Below are positions 36,379 to 45,286 of a stretch of 64,000 bases of DNA, one piece after another (within the stretch, counting starts at the first letter, position 1; every line of letters begins with the position of its first letter). The notes beneath the pieces are model-generated. The model saw only the letters and a list, made by a program, of their open reading frames with translations. It did not search any database and was not told the origin of the DNA. The translations under genes were made by a program, and so were the position numbers. The DNA is from Desulfuromonadaceae bacterium (GTDB lineage: Bacteria > Desulfobacterota > Desulfuromonadia > Geobacterales > Pseudopelobacteraceae), in the NCBI GenBank assembly GCA_028683855.1, contig JAQUHA010000001.1:186001-250000 (forward strand), written 5' to 3'.

Positions 36379-37656
36379 ATGAAAATATTATTTTTTATTC
36401 TTATTATCGCCTCCCCCTCCTTCTTATATGCAGAATCAGAATATATCGAAGTAAATGCCCCCGTAAATCGTCAACTGAAACTGGCTATTGAACCTGTAAA
36501 ACCTGCAGGCTCTACTGTCTCACCAGGGACCGACAAACTGGTTTCAGAAGTTATAGCCTTTGATTTGAATATGTCCGGTGGAATCCTGCCTGAGATTCGT
36601 TCGTTTAAACCTGCGGTCAAATATCTCTCCCTTGTCGACATTGATTTTACTCCCCTGCTCAACAGCGGTTTCGATTTACTCCTAAGGGGGGAGTATCTTC
36701 TGAAAGATGATCAGTTAACTCTTGAATTCAGGCTGTTTGATGTTGCAAATCGCAAAATGATAACTGCAAAACGCTACCTCGGTGTGACAAAGGATCTACG
36801 ACGTTTTGCACATTTATTTGCCAATGAAATCCTGTTCGCTCTTACCGGTGAAAGCGGCGCTTTTACTACAAAGATTGCTTACGTTTCGACAGAAACCGGT
36901 AACAAAGAGATATATGTTATGGATTGGGATGGTAATAATCCTCTGCCGCTCACTAAAAACGGCTCTATAAATCTTAATCCAGATTTCTCCCCTGACGGCA
37001 GAGAGATTCTATTCACTTCATATAAACGTGGTAATCCGGATCTGTTCAGACGCCCCCTTTCCAGCAGATTTGAAGTCCCACTGTCGAGGCGCAAGGGTTT
37101 GAATATGACCGGTTCATGGTCTCCTGACGGTAGCAAAATTGCGCTTGCGCTCAGTAAGGACGGCGATGCTGAGATATATACTCTCGACAAGGATGGCAAC
37201 AATCCGAATCGTCTGACGATCAATGCGGCTCTGGATCTCTATCCAACCTGGTCTCCAGATGGCAGTCAGATCGCTTTTGTTTCGGATCGATTGGGGAAAC
37301 CTCAGATATTTGTTATGAATTCTGATGGCGGAAATGCCAGAAGATTAACAACATCCGGTAGTTATAATGTAAACCCCAGATGGTCTCCAAAAGGTGATAG
37401 GATAGCCTATTCAAGGATGACGGATTCCGGTTTCCACATTTTTACTATCTCGCCTGACGGTTCTATGGATACTCAGTTGACACTTGAAGGTTCTAACGAG
37501 AACCCGTCATGGTCTGCCGACGGGCGTTTCATAAGTTTCAGTTCAAAGAGAAGCAGCGGTAACGGAATTTACGTTATGAGGGCTGATGGCTCCGGGCAGC
37601 TGAAAGTATCAAGAGGTGATGGAAACTTCTTTCAGCCGTCATGGTCTTCACATTGA
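36379..37656 (+). CDS. tolB: Tol-Pal system beta-propeller protein TolB
   Basis: A 425-residue periplasmic protein with a signal peptide (ILFFILIIASPSFLYAES). An N-terminal alpha/beta domain (about 20-165) is followed by a six-bladed propeller built from WSPDGSKIALALS-like repeats ending in WSADGRFISFSS. TolB links the Tol motor to Pal. It follows the TolA-like gene by 15 bp. The usual next gene, pal, is absent here; cysK follows instead. Confidence 0.95.
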   Translation: MKILFFILIIASPSFLYAESEYIEVNAPVNRQLKLAIEPVKPAGSTVSPGTDKLVSEVIAFDLNMSGGILPEIRSFKPAVKYLSLVDIDFTPLLNSGFDLLLRGEYLLKDDQLTLEFRLFDVANRKMITAKRYLGVTKDLRRFAHLFANEILFALTGESGAFTTKIAYVSTETGNKEIYVMDWDGNNPLPLTKNGSINLNPDFSPDGREILFTSYKRGNPDLFRRPLSSRFEVPLSRRKGLNMTGSWSPDGSKIALALSKDGDAEIYTLDKDGNNPNRLTINAALDLYPTWSPDGSQIAFVSDRLGKPQIFVMNSDGGNARRLTTSGSYNVNPRWSPKGDRIAYSRMTDSGFHIFTISPDGSMDTQLTLEGSNENPSWSADGRFISFSSKRSSGNGIYVMRADGSGQLKVSRGDGNFFQPSWSSH

Positions 37657-37707
37657 AAAATTTCCACTCTCCTGTTTGAATCATAATAAGACAAAAGGGG
37701 AAACGTC

Positions 37708-38661
37708 ATGAGCAGAATATATTCAGACAACTCGCAGTCGATAGGCAATACTCCGCTTGTTAAACTCAACAGAATTGCCGGCAGCTCCAAAGCGACAATT
37801 CTGGCAAAAATTGAGGGTCGCAATCCGGCATATTCGGTAAAATGCCGTGTGGGTGCCAATCTTATATGGGATGCCGAGAGTCGTGGAGTTCTGAAGCCGG
37901 GAGTGGAGATTATAGAGCCGACTTCAGGTAACACAGGTATCGCATTGGCGTATGTGGCTGCTGCACGTGGTTACAGGCTGACTTTGACGATGCCGGAAAC
38001 AATGAGCATCGAACGGCGTCGCCTGCTCGTTGCGCTTGGTGCAGAGCTTATTCTTACACCGGGTGCCGAGGGGATGAAAGGGGCGATTAGTCGCGCCGAA
38101 GAAATAGCCGCCGCCGAGCCTGAAAAATATTTTCTGCCACAGCAGTTCAAAAATCCGGCAAATCCGGGTATTCATGAAAAGACCACCGGTCCGGAGATAT
38201 GGAATGACACCGACGGGTCGATAGATGTGCTGGTTTCCGGTGTTGGAACAGGTGGCACAATTACGGGGATTTCGCGATATATAAAAAATACCATGGGTAA
38301 GCAGATTGTCTCTGTAGCGGTGGAGCCTGCGGAAAGTCCTGTAATCAGTCAAAGAGTGGCAGGGGAAGAGATTAAGCCGGGACCTCACAAAATTCAGGGT
38401 ATCGGAGCAGGTTTTATACCGGATATTCTCGACCTCGCAATTATTGACCGCGTTGAACAGGTTAGCGGTGACGATGCGATAGAGTATGCCAGACGACTTG
38501 CCAGGGAAGAGGGGCTTCTTGTGGGAATTTCCTGCGGCGCTGCGGTTGCTGCCGCAGTCCGGCTTGGTCAACTCGACGAATTCTCTGGTAAAACCATTGT
38601 TGTAATACTCCCTGACGCGGCTGAAAGGTATATGTCAACAGCACTTTTTGAAGGAATTTGA
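37708..38661 (+). CDS. cysK: Cysteine synthase (O-acetylserine sulfhydrylase)
   Basis: A 317-residue PLP enzyme. It has the pattern [19 protein letters not shown] with the Schiff-base Lys, [20 protein letters not shown] that binds the substrate carboxylate, and the phosphate cup [18 protein letters not shown]. It condenses O-acetylserine with sulfide to give cysteine. Its C-terminal block [18 protein letters not shown] is also standard. It stands 51 bp after tolB and may have its own promoter. Confidence 0.95.
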   Translation: MSRIYSDNSQSIGNTPLVKLNRIAGSSKATILAKIEGRNPAYSVKCRVGANLIWDAESRGVLKPGVEIIEPTSGNTGIALAYVAAARGYRLTLTMPETMSIERRRLLVALGAELILTPGAEGMKGAISRAEEIAAAEPEKYFLPQQFKNPANPGIHEKTTGPEIWNDTDGSIDVLVSGVGTGGTITGISRYIKNTMGKQIVSVAVEPAESPVISQRVAGEEIKPGPHKIQGIGAGFIPDILDLAIIDRVEQVSGDDAIEYARRLAREEGLLVGISCGAAVAAAVRLGQLDEFSGKTIVVILPDAAERYMSTALFEGI

Positions 38662-38799
38662 AACAGTATTTAACTGCAGATTTTAATATTCCGGCTATAT
38701 GCCTGATCAATCATCTAATAAGAGAGTGGCAGGTTCTATAATTCTGAAATGTCTTATGTATCAGACAAACCATAACCATCCTAAAATACTGGTGAGATA

Positions 38800-40320
38800 A
38801 TGAAGATATCTGAAAAACCCCTTTCCATACTTTTCTCTGCATCCGAAGCGGCACCATTTGCGAAAGAGGGTGGACTTGGTGATGTTGTAGGGGCTCTCCC
38901 CAGATATCTTGCCCGTTTGGGGCATGATGTGCGGGTAGTTCTGCCAAGATATTCCACGGTTAAACCTGAAAAGTACGGTTTGAAACTGTTACCCGGAACA
39001 GTTGTCGTTCCAATGGGAATTATAGGTCATCAGTACTGCTCTGTATGGGAAGGGAGGCTGCCGGGAAGCAGTGTGCCTGTCTATTTTCTTGAGCATGAGG
39101 CATATTATGGTCGTGCAGGGCTCTATCAGCAGAATGGTGAGGGGTATCTCGACAACGATAACCGTTTTGTATTTCTTTCAAAAGCGTCGCTTGAACTCTG
39201 TAAAAAGCTCGATTTTTCGCCCGATGTTGTTCATGCGCACGATTGGCATACAGGTGTAATTCCTGTTCTTCTTAATACATCATATCTGCATGACCGTTAT
39301 GTTGGTAATGCTGCTTCACTGTTGACACTGCATAATATGCAGCATCAGGGTAACTTCTATCCCGGGCTGATGGATGTCCTGGGAGTCGGTTGGAAGCATT
39401 TCAACTATCTTGAACTGGAAAAAGATGATCAGGTTAACCTCCTGAAAGGTGGACTCTATCATGCGACTCTACTGAATACAGTCAGTGAGGAGTATTCACG
39501 CGAAATTCAGACATCAGTATTCGGGTGGGGGCTTGAAGGTGTTATACGGGACCGTTCTGCAGACCTCTCAGGTATTTTGAACGGTGTTGACTACGACGAG
39601 TGGAATCCGGCTAAAGATCCTTTTATTGCTGCTAACTACACAGCAAAAACAGTAAAAAAGGGGAAAGCTGCCTGCAAAAGTGACCTGCAGGCAGCGATGG
39701 GTCTGCCGCAACGTGATGATGTGCCTCTCTTTGGGGTCGTCTCCCGTATGGTCAAACAGAAAGGTACTGATATTCTTGCCGAGGCTATTCACAGGATAAT
39801 GGAGATGGATTGCCAGTTTGTGGTGGTTGGGAATGGAGAGCCATGGGCACACTTCTATTTTGGAGATATAGCGGCACTCTACCCTGAAAAATTCGCCTGT
39901 TATATCGGATACAACGAGGGGTTGGCTCATAAAGTGGAGGCTGGCTCCGATTTCTTCGTTATGCCTTCAGCGTTTGAACCCTGCGGTCTGAATCAGATGT
40001 ACTCTCTGGCATACGGAACGCCTCCGATTGTACGGGCAACCGGTGGTCTTGATGACAGTGTTGAGAACTTTAACGAGGCAGTTATGACAGGGGATGGTTT
40101 TAAATTCTGGAATCATAGCGCTAACGCACTTTTCGATACAGTCGGCTGGGCGGCATGGACCTTCTTCAACAACCCCAAAGGGGTCGATGCGTTGCGTAAA
40201 AATGGAATGAAGAAGCGTTTTACCTGGGAAACTGCAGCTAAGAAATACGATGAATTGTACCGGCTTGCCATAATGCGGCGTCGCGGAGTGGAGTATTTCC
40301 GCAACAGATTTGGTGGGTAG
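38800..40320 (+). CDS. glgA: Glycogen synthase (ADP-glucose type)
   Basis: A 506-residue GT5 glycosyltransferase. The ADP-glucose-binding KEGGLGDVVGALPRYLARLG lies near the N-terminus; VVHAHDWHTGVIPVLL and the acceptor-domain pattern LTLHNMQHQGNFYPGLMD follow. The C-terminal nucleotide domain has VVSRMVKQKGTDIL and the retaining-GT motif PSAFEPCGLNQMYSLAYGT. It extends alpha-1,4-glucan. No other glycogen gene is adjacent. The C-terminus WETAAKKYDELYRLAI is typical of the family. Confidence 0.95.
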   Translation: MKISEKPLSILFSASEAAPFAKEGGLGDVVGALPRYLARLGHDVRVVLPRYSTVKPEKYGLKLLPGTVVVPMGIIGHQYCSVWEGRLPGSSVPVYFLEHEAYYGRAGLYQQNGEGYLDNDNRFVFLSKASLELCKKLDFSPDVVHAHDWHTGVIPVLLNTSYLHDRYVGNAASLLTLHNMQHQGNFYPGLMDVLGVGWKHFNYLELEKDDQVNLLKGGLYHATLLNTVSEEYSREIQTSVFGWGLEGVIRDRSADLSGILNGVDYDEWNPAKDPFIAANYTAKTVKKGKAACKSDLQAAMGLPQRDDVPLFGVVSRMVKQKGTDILAEAIHRIMEMDCQFVVVGNGEPWAHFYFGDIAALYPEKFACYIGYNEGLAHKVEAGSDFFVMPSAFEPCGLNQMYSLAYGTPPIVRATGGLDDSVENFNEAVMTGDGFKFWNHSANALFDTVGWAAWTFFNNPKGVDALRKNGMKKRFTWETAAKKYDELYRLAIMRRRGVEYFRNRFGG

Positions 40321-40376
40321 CACTTTCTCTGTCACCCCACCGTTTTACCATGTAAATGTTGTTTTTCCTCTCAGAA

Positions 40377-40925
40377 TCAAGGTTTTGCAGGTTCCGTGAA
40401 AACTCCCCCCGGTGGTCGAAGCATGAACCTGCCATCACCAAACTCGTTTTGGTAAGGGTTAGCTGGGCGCGATGTTGATGAATCTGAGGCTCTGAACAGG
40501 CGAATCTCTTTGGCAGAAATAACCGGATATCTATAGTCCGAGCTCTCCAGTTTCTGGACTTTCTGACCCTTTATTTCACCGATTACAGTAACCAGCAAAC
40601 CGGCACGATAAATCATCGGATCAAGAAGTTCTCCGCTTACAACCAGAAAACGCCCCTCAGAGATTGACAAATCATCAGGCACACCATTTGTGAGCAGATC
40701 AAGCTGCACAACCTCAAGCTGCATTACATCTCCGCTGCTCCGAGTCTCGGCAATTATTCCGCCGACAAGTACTTTTTTTCCTGCAAGTATTTCCGGTTTA
40801 CTTTTGATGTCCTTATACATAACTGATTTATCAACAGTCGCAAGTCCTGCTTCGCTCATAACGTGCGAACAGCCGGTTGTAATTATCAGCAAAAAAGAAA
40901 CAAAAAACAGCAGGTAGTTTTTCAT
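40377..40925 (-). CDS. Slp-family outer-membrane lipoprotein
   Basis: A 182-residue protein with a lipoprotein signal (YLLFFVSFLLIITTGC, lipobox Cys19). The body matches the Slp/YeaY pattern: AGKKVLVGGIIAETRSSGDV, MQLEVVQLDL and GRFLVVSGELLDPMIYRAG, then VTVIGEIKGQK. Slp proteins are starvation- or acid-induced lipoproteins of uncertain function. It is followed on the same strand by no close gene; the dihaem lipoprotein gene lies 96 bp upstream. Confidence 0.85.
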   Translation of the reverse strand: MKNYLLFFVSFLLIITTGCSHVMSEAGLATVDKSVMYKDIKSKPEILAGKKVLVGGIIAETRSSGDVMQLEVVQLDLLTNGVPDDLSISEGRFLVVSGELLDPMIYRAGLLVTVIGEIKGQKVQKLESSDYRYPVISAKEIRLFRASDSSTSRPANPYQNEFGDGRFMLRPPGGVFTEPAKP

Positions 40926-41021
40926 GGTTCCTCCGGCTCAATAGAAAATTGCGAGAGTTTATTCTAACTTACTGATTGAACATGGCTTTTATCTGTGTTA
41001 TGTCGCATAGAGAGAACAGCC

Positions 41022-41354
41022 TTAGTGATGAAACCTCCCCGCGCGTTTTTTGTGCGCCGGAGTCGGAGATTTGTGGCAATCAAAGCAGGCTTTCTCCTGA
41101 ACTTTTTTTGTCTCAAGCGGCGAATCCTGCCCTCCAATAGCAGGCTGATTGTACTCAGAAGTCTGAAAAGAGAGACGCCCGCGCTCATCCGGTATCGAAG
41201 GGGCTTTGTACATCGCCTGCCAGTTTGCAGTTATCGGTGTTGTATGGCACTGATCGCAACCGCCAGGGGGGGGGATGCTCTTCCAGGCTGTAAACATGGA
41301 GCATCCGTTTATTACAAATATTGATGCAGCAACACCCAACAGTAAAGTTCTCAT
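41022..41354 (-). CDS. Small dihaem c-type cytochrome lipoprotein
   Basis: A 110-residue secreted protein with a lipobox (VAASIFVINGC) and two CXXCH motifs, CDQCH and CFDCH, about 60 residues apart. Extra histidines at the C-terminus (PAHKKRAGRFHH) could be distal ligands. It would be a membrane-anchored electron carrier. I do not recognise a named family; similar small c-type lipoproteins occur in Geobacter relatives. It lies near the Slp-like lipoprotein gene on the same strand. Confidence 0.78.
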   Translation of the reverse strand: MRTLLLGVAASIFVINGCSMFTAWKSIPPPGGCDQCHTTPITANWQAMYKAPSIPDERGRLSFQTSEYNQPAIGGQDSPLETKKVQEKACFDCHKSPTPAHKKRAGRFHH

Positions 41355-41411
41355 TTATTAACTCCTCTCAAGTCATCTTCTAATTTAATGCAGCGGAAAC
41401 CAGACGTTTTT

Positions 41412-42620
41412 TCAGTTCATCACGGCAAGCAGTTCCAATCGCTTCTGCAGTATAACAGATGGACGGTTTTTCACCAGCAGAGCCTCAAGTTTTTCCTGAT
41501 TAATCCCCAGATCACGGCTGCTCATTGCGGCGACTTTCACAAAGTTTTTCCACCCATCCATCGGTAAGCTGCCGGTTTTATCAGCTGCTGAAACTAAGGG
41601 GAGAATATCGACTATAGACCCTTTTAAGGCCTGCTCTGCGATTTTAAGACGGGATTGATTCCGCAGAGTATTCCAGAGATTTGCTTTGCTGTGTAGAGCG
41701 CTTGTCCATGCTAATGTCTTCCGATGAAGTGACGATAGTTTCAGACGATTGCAAAAGTCAACCGCCAGATTGAATCCAGCACTGTCATGTTCATGATGTT
41801 TTGGATAAAGCGCCGGATTTGTAGCCAATTTTCCAATGTCGTGAAAAAATGCACAAAAACGTGACAGCTGATCGTTGGTGTTGGCTGAAACACGCTGTAA
41901 AACCTGAACTGAGTGCGTAAAGAGATCCCCTTCAGGGTGGTGCTGAGGTGAGCCGGCAGGTATGCCGGTCATCAGAAAGAGCTCCGGAAGCATCTCTATC
42001 CCGACTCTGAACTCGATCATACGTTCAAAGAATCTCTCTGGTTTCTCCTGCAGAAAAGCCTTCATCATTTCAAGAGTAAAACGCTCTATCGGAACGGATG
42101 AAAGTTCCGATGACCAGTCTTTTGAGTTTATTAAAGCTTCACTTTCCTGCGTCAAACGCCAGCCATTTGACTCAAAGCGGAATGCGCGGAAGATGCGGAA
42201 GATGCGGAGAGGATCGGATGTGAAACTCTTATCGCTGCAGACTCTCAACACCATTCCATTCAAATCGGCTCTGCCATTTAGCGGGTCAATATATTCAGAG
42301 TCCAGATTCATAGCTACGGCATTAATTGTGAAATCCCGCCGGCAAAGTTCCTCCGATAGTTCGGCAACGGAGTTTATGCGCGTAATTTCGATCTTTCCTG
42401 TTGCGGGAAGGTGCTTGAAATAAATCGATGCTCCGATGGATGTCTCAACAGGAGAGAAGCCGAGATTTAGAAGCTCTTTGTGAGATAGAGCTGCAACCAG
42501 ATCTATGTCCTGCGGTTCTCTTCCAAGAAGAGCATCACGCACAGTGCCGCCTACCAGAAAAATCTTGTTAAACTGAGATGGGAGAAAGAGGTTTTTTAAA
42601 AAAATAGTAGCTGAGTTCAC
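41412..42620 (-). CDS. tRNA nucleotidyltransferase (CCA-adding) family protein with HD domain
   Basis: A 402-residue enzyme. The nucleotidyltransferase head has the signature [20 protein letters not shown] followed by DLVAAL (DxD metal site), then CRRDFTINAVAMNLDSEYID and LRIFRAFRFE. A C-terminal HD domain (RFCAFFHDIGKLATNP, HHEHDSAGFNLAVDF) may be a phosphohydrolase. It probably adds or repairs the CCA end of tRNAs, but poly(A) polymerase or an A-adding variant cannot be excluded. It starts 8 bp after the uracil-glycosylase gene ends. Confidence 0.88.
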   Translation of the reverse strand: MNSATIFLKNLFLPSQFNKIFLVGGTVRDALLGREPQDIDLVAALSHKELLNLGFSPVETSIGASIYFKHLPATGKIEITRINSVAELSEELCRRDFTINAVAMNLDSEYIDPLNGRADLNGMVLRVCSDKSFTSDPLRIFRIFRAFRFESNGWRLTQESEALINSKDWSSELSSVPIERFTLEMMKAFLQEKPERFFERMIEFRVGIEMLPELFLMTGIPAGSPQHHPEGDLFTHSVQVLQRVSANTNDQLSRFCAFFHDIGKLATNPALYPKHHEHDSAGFNLAVDFCNRLKLSSLHRKTLAWTSALHSKANLWNTLRNQSRLKIAEQALKGSIVDILPLVSAADKTGSLPMDGWKNFVKVAAMSSRDLGINQEKLEALLVKNRPSVILQKRLELLAVMN

Positions 42621-42628
42621 GTCACTTT

Positions 42629-43411
42629 CTATCTCTTCCTGGTTTTGACAGGCACCGGAAGTTTCAACAGCTGCAGAACCTGCGTCATATCATCCCATAC
42701 GCTCCAGAAAGAGTCGGAGTTGCCGCCTGTACGTAGAAGGTATGAGGGGTGGTAGGTCGGCATTAGTGGAGTTCCGTGAAAATTGTGGAATTTACTCCGT
42801 AACTTTGAAATTGGTGTTTTGGTCTGCAAAAGTGCCTGGGCAGCAGAGGTGCCGAGTGCGACAATGACCTCCGGTTTGACAGAAGATATCTGTCTAAGAA
42901 GAAAAGGTGAACAGAGAGCAACTTCGTCGCTCTCGGGGGGGCGGTTCTGTGGTGGTCTGCACTTCACAACATTGCAGATATAAACCTCATCACGCTCGAG
43001 ATTCATTGCAGTTATTATTCGGTTCAGCATTTTGCCGGCATCCCCGACAAAGGGGAGACCCTGTGCATCCTCATCGGCTCCCGGCCCTTCACCCACAAAC
43101 AGGAGTCGCGCTTTTGGATTTCCGACCCCGAATACCAGGTTTTTCCTCGTGGTGCCCAGTTTACAGCGCTGGCAATCGCCCAGATCCTTCCTGATATGCT
43201 CCAGCGACTCGCTTTTTCCCGGCAGGCTTATGTTTTCATTCATGCCGTCAGATACTCCCGTTTTCATAAAAATTGCAGGCTGCGCTTCAGTTTCAAACTG
43301 CATTGGTTTCATCATTTCTAGAGGTATACCGTCCAGACCGCTCTCTTGAAGGCTCTGAAGATAAGATGTGAGTGAGGCGAATAAGTTTGTATGCCCGGAA
43401 AGTCTGTTCAC
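42629..43411 (-). CDS. Family 4 uracil-DNA glycosylase (iron-sulfur)
   Basis: A ~260-residue enzyme. The catalytic domain begins with [20 protein letters not shown] (cluster cysteines) and [20 protein letters not shown] (active-site motif), followed by [15 protein letters not shown] and the C-terminal motif [12 protein letters not shown]. It removes uracil from deaminated DNA. The GTG at 43411, with AAGGA 8 nt upstream, is preferred over a TTG at 43465. The N-terminal ~75 residues before the catalytic core are low-complexity and variable, as in relatives. It likely forms an operon with the CCA-type gene. Confidence 0.88.
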   Translation of the reverse strand: MNRLSGHTNLFASLTSYLQSLQESGLDGIPLEMMKPMQFETEAQPAIFMKTGVSDGMNENISLPGKSESLEHIRKDLGDCQRCKLGTTRKNLVFGVGNPKARLLFVGEGPGADEDAQGLPFVGDAGKMLNRIITAMNLERDEVYICNVVKCRPPQNRPPESDEVALCSPFLLRQISSVKPEVIVALGTSAAQALLQTKTPISKLRSKFHNFHGTPLMPTYHPSYLLRTGGNSDSFWSVWDDMTQVLQLLKLPVPVKTRKR

Positions 43412-43516
43412 CGTTTTTTCCTTACCGTCAAATTTATATACAATGAATAATAATTTGGCGTACAATTCAGGCTGAATCTACCAGTAAGACGCATCTCTGT
43501 CAAAAGAAAGAACTCC

Positions 43517-44494
43517 ATGCGTTCCCTTATGCCGGGGTCAAATAAAATGATTGTTTTAGTCAGCTTGTTACCTGATGGTAACTATCAGAAAATAATTTCC
43601 GTCTGTCTGCTTGTTATGGCATCAATATTATTTCCAGACTCCGCTTTCGCCTGGGGTGGCGGAATCCACCTTCAGCTTGGAACTGAAGTCCTTGCCAACC
43701 TTTCAACGCTGCCGAATGAGATGGCGGCACTTCTGAAGCTCCATCCAAAAGATTTCCTCTATGGCTGTCTTGCCCCTGATATAACGCTTGGTAAAAAATA
43801 TACCCATCACCTTTTGCACTGCCATCGCTGGGGAATCGGTCGAACACTCTTGAAAGAGGCGGGGACAGATCATCAAAAGGCTTGCGCCTACGGCTATCTA
43901 TGCCATTTAGCTGCGGATACGGTTGCACATAATTATTTCGTCCCCTATAAGATCATCCGCTCATTTCCGGCGATAACAATGAAACATACCTATTGGGAGA
44001 TGCGTTTCGAGACATTCGTTTCGAGGGATACCTGGAAACTGGCCAGTGTTGTCTGCCGTGCCGACAGGCGCGCCAACGACGTGCTTCTCCGTAATGTACT
44101 CTCCTCTACGCTATTCTCTTTCGGGACGAATAAGAGAATTTTTAACTCTATAATGGTGCTGTCACGAATGGAGAAAATTCAAAAGGTTGTGCAGACCCTC
44201 TCCAATAAATCGCGTTATCAACTGGCAGAAGCGGATCGTGAAGAGTATATGGAGCTGGCAAGGGGCGCTATGCTGGAGTTTCTGGGAGATCCTGACAATT
44301 CCAGATTTCTGCGGGTTGATCCAACCGGAGAAAAAGCCTTGGCTGCCGCTGATATTTTACGGAAAAGTCTCCGCCTCCGTTACAAGAGCGGCTTAATGTC
44401 AAAATTGGAGGGTTTTGAAGAGGTTAAAGGGATACGAAGTACTCTGCGCGGATCACTTCACAATCCGGAACTTCTGAAGAGACTTCACGTTTAA
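43517..44494 (+). CDS. Zinc-dependent phospholipase C-family protein, secreted
   Basis: A 325-residue protein. A hydrophobic signal (IISVCLLVMASILFPDSAFA) is followed by mature WGGGIHLQLG. An N-terminal Trp of the mature chain is a zinc ligand in bacterial phospholipase C, so the predicted cleavage fits. Further likely ligands are in CLAPDITLG, HHLLHCHRW and AYGYLCHLAADTVAHNYFV. The substrate is unknown and activity is not proven for such Desulfuromonadales members. The exact start is uncertain: ~25 residues precede the hydrophobic core and no strong ribosome site is visible. Confidence 0.75.
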   Translation: MRSLMPGSNKMIVLVSLLPDGNYQKIISVCLLVMASILFPDSAFAWGGGIHLQLGTEVLANLSTLPNEMAALLKLHPKDFLYGCLAPDITLGKKYTHHLLHCHRWGIGRTLLKEAGTDHQKACAYGYLCHLAADTVAHNYFVPYKIIRSFPAITMKHTYWEMRFETFVSRDTWKLASVVCRADRRANDVLLRNVLSSTLFSFGTNKRIFNSIMVLSRMEKIQKVVQTLSNKSRYQLAEADREEYMELARGAMLEFLGDPDNSRFLRVDPTGEKALAAADILRKSLRLRYKSGLMSKLEGFEEVKGIRSTLRGSLHNPELLKRLHV

Positions 44495-44505
44495 GAATGG
44501 AACAT

Positions 44506-45282
44506 CTAATAGTATTCCGGCTTCCGATCAAGGAAACAGGGGATTTGCGCGCGCCACTCTTCCATTATCTTCATGTCAAGCTCTGCATAGATTTCAACTT
44601 CAGCTTCATCGGCTTCAGACAGAACCTCCCCCTTCGGATCAATTATCATACTCATTCCGAAAAAGTCCAATTTGCCTATGCTGCCGCAGGCGTTGCAGGA
44701 GATAACGAACAGCTGATTTTCAATAGCCCTTGCCCGCAGGAGAGTCCGCCAGTGCTCCTGTCGCGGTTTAGGCCATTGGGCGGGTACGCAGATAATATCG
44801 GCCCCTTCTACCGCCAGTCGGCGTGAAAGCTCTGGAAAGCGGAGATCATAACAGATTATTACTCCGATTTTCCCGATGGAAGTTTCGACCACCCTCCATG
44901 AGTCACCACCTGAAAAAGCGCGGTCTTCTCCTAAAAGTGAGAAAAGGTGGATCTTGCGGTAAACCGCTGATAGATTTCCGTTGTCAAGCAGGTGAATCGT
45001 ATTGAACACCTTTTCGCCGTTTGGTTCCGGCATGCTCCCTACAATAACAAGTTTCAGTTCACGTGAAAGCTCCAGAAGCTCATTAACAATCTCAGCACTT
45101 CTTTGAGCCAGTTCGTTGAGATTTTTGTAAGCAAAACCGCTCGACCACATTTCCGGGAGAACTGCCAGGTTTACACCGTTTGAGGCAACGCGCCGCAACG
45201 CTTCACGGACGTACGCCAGATTGACATCAACATCACCCTGTTTAACGTTAAATTGAATGGCGGCAGCCTTGATTGGACTCAT
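44506..45282 (-). CDS. Carbon-nitrogen hydrolase (nitrilase superfamily, omega-amidase-like)
   Basis: A 258-residue enzyme with the Glu-Lys-Cys triad E44 (AVLPEMWSSGF), K110 (VYRKIHLFS) and C144 (GVIICYDLRFPEL). SCNACGSIGKLDFFGMSMII matches the C-terminal nitrilase block. Members cleave amides such as alpha-ketoglutaramate or deaminated glutathione. It is transcribed directly after ftsK (4 bp gap), an association with no obvious functional meaning. Cytoplasmic. Confidence 0.88.
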   Translation of the reverse strand: MSPIKAAAIQFNVKQGDVDVNLAYVREALRRVASNGVNLAVLPEMWSSGFAYKNLNELAQRSAEIVNELLELSRELKLVIVGSMPEPNGEKVFNTIHLLDNGNLSAVYRKIHLFSLLGEDRAFSGGDSWRVVETSIGKIGVIICYDLRFPELSRRLAVEGADIICVPAQWPKPRQEHWRTLLRARAIENQLFVISCNACGSIGKLDFFGMSMIIDPKGEVLSEADEAEVEIYAELDMKIMEEWRAQIPCFLDRKPEYY

Positions 45283-45286
45283 GCGG

